This document shows, in pieces, positions 55,088-64,000 of a stretch of DNA of 64,000 nucleotides. Every line of letters begins with the position of its first letter. The first letter of the stretch is position 1. The stretch comes from Micropterus salmoides (lineage: Eukaryota > Chordata > Actinopteri > Centrarchiformes > Centrarchidae). The notes under the pieces were generated by a model that did no database searches, was not told where the DNA came from, and saw only the letters and a program-made list of their open reading frames with translations. The position numbers and the translations under genes were made by a program. The stretch covers positions 35,179,942-35,243,941 of the forward strand of contig NW_024042261.1 in NCBI RefSeq assembly GCF_014851395.1, written 5' to 3'.

Positions 55088-58000
55088 TCAGTTGGCGTGC
55101 TGAACGGTGGAGAAGCACAGTTTGAGGGTGTAAGGGTAAGGACCGGCTAGAGAGACAGAGAAGAGAGCGAAATCAGGCAAAGATAAACATGACCCAAATA
55201 ATTATGATAATAATAATAATGTTTACGTCGCTTTTTAAATTCCACTTGTTTTGGGGTTTATTTATGCAAGTAAAGACGAATGCTTACAATAAAAAAGTGA
55301 ACATGTAGTTAACGCAACATGGCTTCCAACTCAATTACAATAGTCCCATTTAACTGTATGCAGTTATGTTGTAGTTATTTGAAATGACTAAAACTTAGAA
55401 ACAGGAAGGCGTCTGAGAAGATGGCATGTGCGACCCCTGAACCAGAAGGACGAGCCGGAAATGTGATGCTACCAAGCTGACCAATCACAGGTCTTGCGGT
55501 CTGGGTCGAAGAGACAGCAGAGACAGCAGCGATCATTCTTTTGAATTAGGTCAATGTAAAGGGCCCAGGCAAAACTTTCGGAACCCGGCTCAGCTTTCAA
55601 CAACACTTAAATTTTACAAGGCGCTGCAGTGGCCAATCAAATACGTGTGAAGACACAGTAACATGGACGCAGTTTGTCATCTTCGAGGTGGAGGATAACC
55701 GTCGCTGTAACAACATTCCCGAGTAGTATGATCTATAATGTCCTTAACCTTCAAAGTATGAGTGTGTTACTCAAATCAGAGACTCAGTTTCAAGGTACCT
55801 GAAACAGTCTGAATTCCTGATCACCACCACAAGAGGCTCATGGGAGCAGTGTCTTACACATACCTGCGTTTTTCATCTGATAGTGGTTCATCATGGCCAG
55901 GGCCTCCATGGCATCGTTGATGGACTCCCACTCTAGCAGACCTGAAGCACTGCGGTCACTGGGAGCTGCACCACCTGGTGGTTAGAGGTCAAAATTACAA
56001 AATTGGTTTGTCCATCTCGAGTTTGACCACTACGTTACATTTCTTGATTTGGGTTGCCATGGCACTTCTGAAAAGTGCATTTGTTGCTTTTCTTTCTATT
56101 TGAGAGATTCCAGATGTAACAGCAGCCATGTTTGATGTTAACTATAATTATAAACAAATAAGCAGAATCAAATCAGCTTACTCTTTCCTGTGAACATTTT
56201 GACGTTGACGGGACTCTTAACACCAATCTCATCACAAATCTGTAAAAGAAAACATTTATTATTAGGGACTGCAATAGCACTCTCAATGCTTGTATTCTCA
56301 ACATCAAAAGCTTACAATAGTTATTTTTTTGTACATTTATAAATACTTTAATTGGTCACAAACACATTCTAATGCAATTAGCAGCAATACGTTAAAATAC
56401 TCTCCTCCAAACACACACCCACGTCCCTCTTTCTACAGACCTGAGAGAAAATCTCTGGCGTGACGTCTGGCTGGGCGTTGAAGAAGTGCAACACGTTGCT
56501 CGGGTGCTGGATGCGGTTTTTGGCCGCTTGTTCTGGCGACGTGAACCGGTTGTTCCTAGAGCCGTGGAAGTCCTTGAAACTGCTCGTACCATCTTCCAGC
56601 TCATAGCACTGACCAGGTACGATGGCTTGCTGCTTTGACACGCTGCAGGGAGGAATGGTTATACGTTTAAAAATATTGATAAATATAAAAAATAACCCCA
56701 CACATTTCTTAAATTTCTGATGCCCTACAAAGGGTTAGGAGATGTTCATGGGTGTGCAGAGCCTTGCCAATTAGTTCTTGCTGTACATCCACATCACTAG
56801 AATAGCACTAACTTGTCTCATTGGCACAAGGTTTCAGTAGATCCAATACTCTTGAAGCTTCCTACTTTAATTTCTAGAAGTGGACAGGTTTAACTCACCA
56901 CACATTCATTCTCTGTGCAAAGAGAAAGTTGTTGTTGAGGTGAGTGATGGCGCGGTCCACTGCGTAGCAGTCTCCCATTTCCACCATGGCCGCCCCAGGC
57001 TTACTCTTCATGAACTTCACCTGTGGAATGCAGAGACCAGTTTTATTGCAACCTGCCCCGTAAGAGACATAGAACATTCACTTGTACACAAATTGTGTTT
57101 ATCGATACACGCCAAGTAAATATTTACTTCCAAAATGCAGCAAATGAAGCCCCAACTATGTCACATGACAAAACAGATCCACTTTTTAAACACCGTTTTA
57201 AAAAGCCAACTGTTAAGAGTTGTTTTCAGTTCATAATCCTTTGTTTTAGTCTTTTACATTTAGACATCCTTTCAACTTCAGACTGTTGATTTGCTTCTTT
57301 CTCGTGCATATTCTGCACAATGTTTACACTTGTATACATTTTCTGCATATTACACGACCTTTAGGGGCTAAATTGTGCATTTTCTCTGCACAAAGTAAAA
57401 TGATACGGGTGTTATTTTGTATCCTGTGATTGTAGGCAAGGCCGTCATTTATCTGCTTACACAGCCCGTCTTTCACACGGATGTTTGCCTTTTCAAAAAC
57501 TTTAATTATTAAAAATAATAAAACCTTGGGGAGTCAGCAAATTAGATTGTGCAGACAGCATCTCCATCCCCTTCACAGCAATAATACACATCTACTGTCA
57601 GACACTGACCCGCTCTACATTCCCATAGAGACAAAAGATATTGAAGACACGGTCGGCGTTCATCTTGACGGGGTCCAATCCGTACACCATGACAACTGGA
57701 GACTCCGCATGGCCACCGTACTCGCCAGGAGGAGGGGGAGGAGGTCCGTAGCCTGGCCCGTAGCTTCTTCCTCCACGCCCTCTCATTGGTGGACCCATAC
57801 GACGACCCTCATATGGTGGGGACCCGTAGCTCTCGTCATAGCCGTGGTAACCACCTCCTGAAGAACGAGGCAGAGACCAGCGAGTGAGACACTCATCAAG
57901 TAAGGCGAGGTCCATTCAAAGAACAATTTATCTAGAAAACTTCACTGCTGGAGAAAGATATTTGGTCCCTATATGACACAGCACTGTTAGCTGCCACTGT

Positions 58001-61000
58001 GGGGAGGACCCATTTACTTTTTTATACTCCAGACGTTTTCAGAGTACACAGGAGCACAGTATTTTGTATTTTGTACAAGTATGTTTGAGTGTGTTTTCTG
58101 GTTCCCCAGTGGCGTGAGAGCCTTACCGTACTCTGGAGGGTGGTCGCCCAGCAGAGCAGGCTGTCTCTGGCGCTTGTTGGGGTTGGCATTTACATCATCT
58201 ATGAAAACAGGAAGACAAAAGAAGAAGAGAAAGGTAGAAGGGAAAAAAAAAAAAAAAAGGTAACTGGTAAATATGACAGACAGGAAACAAAACTGGCTGC
58301 AATCTTTACAAGACATCGTGACGGCTGCGCATTTAAGATATGATATCATGGTAAACTGACATTTTGATGCCAAAATCTGCCTCCAATTTCACACCATTAA
58401 CTAGATGAATAATTTGTCCAGTGCTTGATAAAGTTACCTTAACAGTACTCGAGAAAGACGCATGCATTTCAAGATTGATTCATCTTGCCTGCAAGTGCCA
58501 TACCAGCACATATACACCCCCCCTCCCCAGTAACACTCCAGGCTACATCAAACAAACCAAGTAGCTAAAATGATCTCAGTGATCAACCTTGGTCTGTATT
58601 CAAATTAACTGAAGGAAATGGGGGAGGGAGGACATGAAAGTAACAGATGGCAAGACTGGTTTTAGGTTGTAGTAAATAAGCCTGAAACAAGCCCTTTTAA
58701 TTTAGAAACATCCACAATGGGAAACCCACAGTACATAAGATAGAACAGGGGGAAATGGCAAACATGAGGGGGATGCTGATGATCTAGTAAGGATCACAAA
58801 TGGCTACATTTAAAAATAAAGTTTGTACGCTCACACACACCTGCATTGCTCCCATTGCCATCTGCATCACCATCTGTACAGGTACACAATAATCATACAC
58901 AATCAGAATGGAAGCCAGGTTAATCAAAACGTACATTATTTTCCTGGGCAAATGTAAAGTTATCCCAGTTAAATGTCAAGAGAGTGCAGTAAAAAAATCA
59001 CTCATGACAAAGCGGACTGTTTCAGGATAAATGCAGACATAAATTGGCTTAAATAAATTGAAATGCGGATGGCTTGGTACCTCTGCAGGTGACCAACCAG
59101 GCTCATGCAGCTTCTACAAGCAATTTGGCAACCAAAATAGCAAAAGCGGCATGGAAATTTTGGGACCCCATCAGCCGCTGTGGCTGGTGCGTGAAGAGCT
59201 CTCCTGGCTGTCCAGGTATATGACGTTTTTTAATAAAACAAAAACAGGATTGGTCATGGGTCAAGCACATCCTACATGATTTGATATTAAGTTCACACCC
59301 TTTCTCCAGATTAAAAACATAATTTAATTCCCCAAGAAACTATCACACAAGTCCAGGAAACCACACATAAATGACATTCCCAGTGGCTATAAACTGCCAA
59401 CAGAGGGAACGAAGAGGACATACAGGCGAACAGACACACAGTAGGTTTGAGTGACATTAGATATGCAGGCTCCGACAGAACCACAACCACCACCCTCTTC
59501 CAGAAAGAGAAAGTTTAACCCCGTTTATGAGGAAAAAAAATAAAAATAAAACACATCGGGTTATGTCAGTCTTGTGTGGCGATGTTGAGTGCTGGGCTTT
59601 TGCGCCATGTGGTGCTGTGCAGTTATGTTTCACTTACTGCAATCTTTACAAACAGAGGGAGGAGGATATTTGCTGCAGTAGTTCCACCACTCTCCACTCA
59701 TTTCATTTCATCCCATACTCTTATCCTTTTCCTCTTTTGGGGAGGGAAACAAGTCTCCACGTCAGGATCGATTCCTGGTTTTGAAACGCCCATTGGTGGG
59801 TTGGTTGACCATTTGGCTGGCGTTTCCATCCTTTTTGTAATAGTCCGCTTAGTGCCCACTGGTAGGCTGCCATAGAGCACATTTCTGTTGGGAAGCTGGC
59901 TCCTCTTAGCCGCAAATTGCCAAACCTGCATCACATGGAAGGCGTTACACAGGTTCTAGAGACTTTAAAAGTATTAAAGTAGAGAGAAAAAAAAAAAAAG
60001 GGCACAAAAAAAAAAAAAAAGAGGGATAGCTAAACAGGGATGCATGTAGTAAGAAAAGAGGGAGGAAAAGATGGAAGAGATGGGGAGAAAGAGCGAGAGA
60101 GAAAAGCTGAATTCCATGTGGAAGGAAACACATAAGGGGTAAAATCAAAAATGGGCCTGACTGGGCTCTCAGTGTGCTGGATGGTGTTGTCAGCAGTGTC
60201 TTCATCAGTTGTCTTGTGTTGACTCCAATGTGACTGGCTACAGCTTGATTCGAAGGTGTGAGTCGTCTATTGGATCAGTCGGTACAGCGTCAGCAAGTGT
60301 CGGAGAGAGTGTGTAGCTTGAGTGTTTTTGTTTTCGTGTCAACAAGTGTGACGAGAAACGTAGCCCAAAACAGTACAGGAAGGGCCGAGGCGTTTTGGGG
60401 GGGGAAAAAAAAAAAAAAATTGGGTCGACTGGTTAGTATCAGTATGCATCATCTGTTGTACTGTCACTACCCTCTGTTTGGGTGGATGCTGTGTCTTCTC
60501 TGGTATCAGTCTCCATCTGGTGTAGACAGTGGGGGATTTGTAGATGCAAGCTTTGGCCTGTTTCAGTGTGTCATTCGCTTGTGTCTCAAAATGGGTAAGA
60601 AAAGGGGAAGGAGAGAGGGGTAGGGACCAAGTGTAGCTCAGTGCCCAAAACTCCCCACCCTCTAGAAGTGTGCGTTGTCTTCGTGGCTCTTGTGCTGGAA
60701 TGCAGAGATGAGGAATGAGTGCCATATCAGTCCTACATCGTCATGTTGAATGGGTGGTGTCTTGTTGTTTCCCCCCCGTGTATCTCAGGGGACATTTGGC
60801 CCTCTGTATGATAGTGGTTGTGTCCTCAATGAAGAAGTGGATACTTGAGATGGTGGTTGTTGTTGAGTGATGATGTTGTCAGCATGTATATGCCTCTCCC
60901 TCTTAACGCAAACTCCTCTGCGTGTTTTTTTGGACTTGCAGAGATCACAGATTTATCAGGAGAAGTAAGAGTTGCATGATGTTTTTTCCCCTCCCCCCAC

Positions 61001-61914
61001 AAACTGATGCTGGTCCATGTCTCTGTTCTCACTTCTCAGACAAATCATATTTCAAAAGATCAGTTACAGACAAAGCCGTCCATCTGACACTAATCTGACC
61101 AACTGGCCTTCTGTCAGAAGCACTTTCTACTTTATAGCAAACCCATTTTGGTAGCAGCGTGTGGGACGATAAGTGCTTGACCTCAGTATGCTAAGTGAAT
61201 CATTGGGATTTTCTATGAAAGCCAACCAAATGGGACAATTTAATGTCAGAAGTTGGACGACAGTGGTAAAGACCAGGATCAGTCTTGGTGGCAAGGAAAT
61301 GTTTTAAAAGTTTAAATACACATTTTTTTGTTTGTTTGTTTGTTTGTATTAGCTCTATTATTATTTTTTTTTATAAACACTTCTTTCATCCCAAAAACCC
61401 AGAATTTATAGGTGCGATAAGGAAGGCAGCAACTGCAAGTACAGGCAAAAAGAAAACTTTGCACACAAGGTTGTGTCTTCATGACTGAAATATGTCAACA
61501 TCCGAACAGCAATTTTGTTGTGTTTTGGGGCTGCTGTTGTAACTTGACTGCAGCAGAAACACACTGGAATGTATGAGAAATCCTGATTAAATCTTGTTAT
61601 CCTCTTAAGAGAAGTCATATTTGATACCACTTCTACAACAAAGTGAGCCTTTACTCCCTAAAAGCCAACTTTCTTTTGATATTTAGTTAAAAAGACATGA
61701 CGGGACCTTTACATGAAGCCATTTCACTTTTTTAAAAGATGTTATTACTAATCCCTTTCTAAGAAAAGAGGTTGTAGAGCAAAAGTATGTCCTTCTGTCA
61801 GAAGATATCCTGATCTCAATGGATTACCTGATTTAAAAAGAAATTAACGTTTATATACAAGAGTGGATTGGTTTTGCAATTTGTTCTCCAGTGTGTGTGT
61901 GTGTGTGTGTGTAT

Positions 61915-61962
<48 letters not shown>

Positions 61963-63934
61963 GTGTTAACCTTTCAAAGTATGTTTGGTTCTTTAAAAAT
62001 TGTGAACATTGAAGACTTGTGGAACAACTTTACCCTGTAAATGTAGGAATGCATGTCAGAGAGCAACTGATTGAGTCAAGATACTTAACCCCTACTTGCT
62101 CCAGAGGCGTGTGACCTCTGACGTATATAGCAATTGTAAGTCGCTTTGGATAAAAGCGTCAGCTAAATGAATAAATGTAATATGAAGTGTTAAAATATTC
62201 TGCCTAAACAAAAACATATTTTTTACTCACAAGGACTTACAATATTTTATAATCGCTTTGGCCCAGTTTTCCCAACAGTTTCAATGTGCAAAACTCTTGA
62301 AGAGAGTAATACAGCCACTTGATATAAGCACAAGTTAGAATCCTTTTTACTACTTAGTACTTGTACTTAGTGTACAGATCACTGCATCAATGCAACGTGA
62401 GTTTGTAAGCATTGGATGTAACTTTACATCCACTGTCCTATATTTCAAATGTAAAGGAACAGTGAAAAGAACGAAAAACAAAGTGGTATTTCTTTCCTTT
62501 TGATTGCTGTCAAAGTGTTGCAATTTATTTGTGTACTTACTGTAAATAACTTAATGTTCTGCACTTTCCAGTGTTACAGTATTACTGTAGCTGGCTGTAT
62601 GTTTTAGAGGATTAAACTTGCAATATGACGCACATTTCTAGGTTGATATAGAACAGAAACAAATCGATGCAGGTAACAGCCAGTCATCATTTTGCTTTGT
62701 ACGAACATAGAATATATTGTCGAGTCAGGCTGCAGATTTCATCATCTATATTTACAGCATACTAAAAATAGGACAGTTTTCAAAAGTCATAAATCACTTC
62801 AAATACTGACTTTGACTTGTTAAATATAACAGCGGCCATGAGGAGTTAGGAAGTGTTACGCATTACCTACTTTGATAGATATTTTCATTGTGTGTGCTGT
62901 CTGAGATATTAGAAGAAGTGTTTGATTTAAACTCTGTTGTGACAAATGAGTCAAAGCCAGTCAGGTCAAGTAAACCCGAATAACTGCATCCCACAAGGTA
63001 AAGACTCAAGATATAGAAGAACATACAGTTTCCAGAAATCCCATGCTTTCTTCCAATTAAGTGACTAATTCTACACAACTGTTGGATGTTACTTGGGAGT
63101 AATGTCACCTTTCTGTCTGCAAATGTGTTCCTGCCATCCCCACCACACAGCATTTAACATATTTAGCTTTAAAATATTTCTTTTTCCAATATTTATAGTT
63201 TTCAGCATTTATTTTACATTTCTGATCTCATGCTAAAATAATCAATACCCGCTATTTTTATGGTTGAATTGTTAGGAGCTATCTAAGATGAATATTATCA
63301 CATCATGCCCCTGATTTTCCATAACTTTTCACTCCTACACCCTGACCATAGGATATATTGACAAGTGTTGGGGTAAGCAACAAGTCAGTCATAATGCCAC
63401 ACAAGTTCTTTCCAAAATACTGTATTAGTACACTGGATACAATTTCAAATGCATCTATTTAATAATAACTTAAATGTATATAGCATTTATTAGTAGCATT
63501 ATAAATGAAGGTGCTGCCTCCATATTCCCAGTAGCTTGCTGAAACTCCTCACAGTGGCAGTAAAGGTGCTTCACAGTACCAGGCTTCTACGCTACAAAGC
63601 ATGTGTGGTGCTTCGGGAAAGTGTTCGGGTGTTTAAGGTTTTACCTGGGCCTCCCAGATTGGGGTTTGTGTAGTCCCAGGTGTCTTGGTCATTCTTGAAC
63701 ACATTCAGGCGAGTGGGCTGAGGAAACACAATTTATATGAATATAAGCAAAGAGTTAAACTGCCTGACAATAAATGTACAGCTATTCATACGTCAGGTTT
63801 GTTTGAACATCGACTGTGCCATGTTTTGCAAGAATACCTTAGCATACTCGATCTTCAGGGTGCAGCAGCCAGAGTATATATCTGCTCCGTTGAGTGATGC
63901 CTTGGCCCGCTGGGCGCTTTGCACAGAGTCAAAT
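55088..63934 (-). CDS. hnrnpl: Heterogeneous nuclear ribonucleoprotein L (C-terminal part)
   Basis: hnRNP L binds CA-rich RNA and controls splicing, stability and export in the nucleus. Coding exons: 63838-63934, 63645-63717, 58841-58873, 58127-58198, 57610-57857, 56899-57020, 56441-56642, 56182-56239, 55864-55974, 55088-55146. All phases join. Content in order: end of RRM2 (FDSVQSAQRAKASLNGADIY, SGCCTLKIEYAK), linker (NVFKNDQDTWDYTNPN; NPNKRQRQPALLGDHPPEYG), a G/P/Y-rich stretch, RRM3 (SPVVMVYGLDPVKMNADRVF; KFMKSKPGAAMVEM), RRM4 (RIQHPSNVLHFFNAQPDVTP; SGLLEWESINDAMEAL) and the terminus GPYPYTLKLCFSTVQHAN. The N-terminus, RRM1 and the start of RRM2 lie beyond the right edge. The 33-base exon 58841-58873 is in phase on both sides, so it can be included or skipped without loss of frame. 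The upstream splice site of exon 63838-63934 ends in AC, not AG. The paralogue hnrnpll is less likely, given the linker. Confidence 0.95.
61891..61959. repeat. GT/AC/AT microsatellite (CA repeat on the hnrnpl sense strand)
   Basis: About 11 GT units, then acacac and a long AT run. On the hnrnpl transcript the first part reads as a CA repeat, the preferred binding sequence of hnRNP L. Confidence 0.9.
62075..62185 (+). mobile_element. SINE/L2-type tail fragment
   Basis: ttgctccagaggcgtgtgac, then 'gtcgctttggataaaagcgt' + cagctaaatg, matches the 3' half of the SINE at 25988-26165. The tRNA-like head is missing. Confidence 0.7.
62285..62700 (+). repeat. Unassigned dispersed repeat, copy 2
   Basis: Partner of 36300-36660; see the shared phrases there. 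Diverged by substitutions and indels. Confidence 0.6.
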
Positions 63935-63954
63935 GTAATGACGGGGTTAAGTAC
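63934..63954 (-). other. Candidate U12-type (AT-AC) 3' splice site in hnrnpl
   Basis: On the minus strand the exon 63838-63934 is preceded by GTACTTAAC-cccgtcattAC. No AG occurs between the exon and the window edge, and the upstream frame has a stop. GTACTTAAC matches 7 of 9 bases of the U12 branch-site consensus TTCCTTAAC, with the branch A 12 bases before the exon, within the tight U12 range. The AC acceptor gives an exon of 97 bases whose phase (2 bases carried in) fits E-F-D-S-V-Q of the protein. Confidence 0.6.
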
Positions 63955-64000
63955 AATACATAATACACAAGTGCCAGGTTAACGTAATGTTTTATGAATT

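Larger units (their letters stand above)
58874..63644 (-). other. Large hnrnpl intron
   Basis: About 4.8 kb without a constitutive exon. It holds a CA/TA-repeat tract (61891-61959), a SINE tail (62075-62185) and a dispersed repeat (62285-62700). The stretch 59050-61060 is of higher complexity and looks less repetitive. In mammals an hnRNP L intron carries a conserved poison exon used for autoregulation; whether this intron does cannot be decided here. Confidence 0.5.

Noticed and set aside
57481..57861. Plus-strand open frame over hnrnpl exon 57610-57857
   Set aside because: Antisense to a G/P-rich coding exon; no independent support.
59945..60205. Open frame with a hydrophobic, Phe-rich stretch on the minus strand
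   Set aside because: It is translated from purine-rich low-complexity sequence including two A runs in an hnrnpl intron; not a membrane protein gene.
61920..61959. AT run as a replication origin or hairpin signal
   Set aside because: It is a simple dinucleotide microsatellite continuous with the GT tract.

Overview
The window is nuclear DNA of a ray-finned fish, most likely a teleost. The four protein genes are vertebrate orthologues split into many GT-AG exons. The introns hold repeats typical of teleosts (Tc1/mariner and hAT-like MITEs, L2/Rex-type LINE pieces, a tRNA-headed SINE). There is no bacterial or organellar gene. All gene calls come from reading exons and splice phases directly; no database was searched.

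Layout, left to right. (1) 120-4986, minus: 5' part of med17, the Mediator head subunit, running off the left edge. (2) 4987-6225: a short divergent promoter shared with cep295. (3) 6226-23029, plus: a complete cep295 in 29 coding exons, 1,961 codons, with an in-frame coding minisatellite and an internal duplication of an exon edge. (4) 23683-35028, minus: ech1 (dienoyl-CoA isomerase, mitochondrial presequence plus C-terminal SKL), 10 coding exons, one of which carries a 1-base frameshift. (5) 35029-54540: about 19.5 kb without a conventional protein gene, holding a small nuclear RNA cluster. It contains a U1 relic, a full U2 gene, a U1 gene and a U2-targeted non-LTR retrotransposon (Keno-like, Tx1 clade). 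The block from U2 position 39 through U1 to the retrotransposon tail is present twice in tandem (7,206 and 7,177 bp) and is closed by a third U2 3' fragment. (6) 55088-63934, minus: 3' part of hnrnpl (end of RRM2, RRM3, RRM4), running off the right edge.

The most unusual part is the snRNA-Keno array. Both retrotransposon copies stop, after an A-rich tail, at exactly the same U2 base (position 39, just after the branch-site-pairing GUAGUA). Yet neither copy is preceded by the U2 5' half: each abuts the end of a hAT-like MITE downstream of U1. A truncating insertion with a deletion, followed by unequal crossing-over between U2 3' halves, explains the layout. Both copies are broken by frameshifts.

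The genes do not form a pathway. Splicing is a loose common theme: U1 and U2 snRNA genes lie beside a splicing regulator (hnrnpl) that itself appears to contain an AT-AC (U12-type) intron and an intronic CA-repeat tract of the kind hnRNP L binds. The hnrnpl-ech1 pair is also adjacent in mammals, and med17 and cep295 are near neighbours in human; the joining of the two pairs here is inferred to be a fish arrangement.
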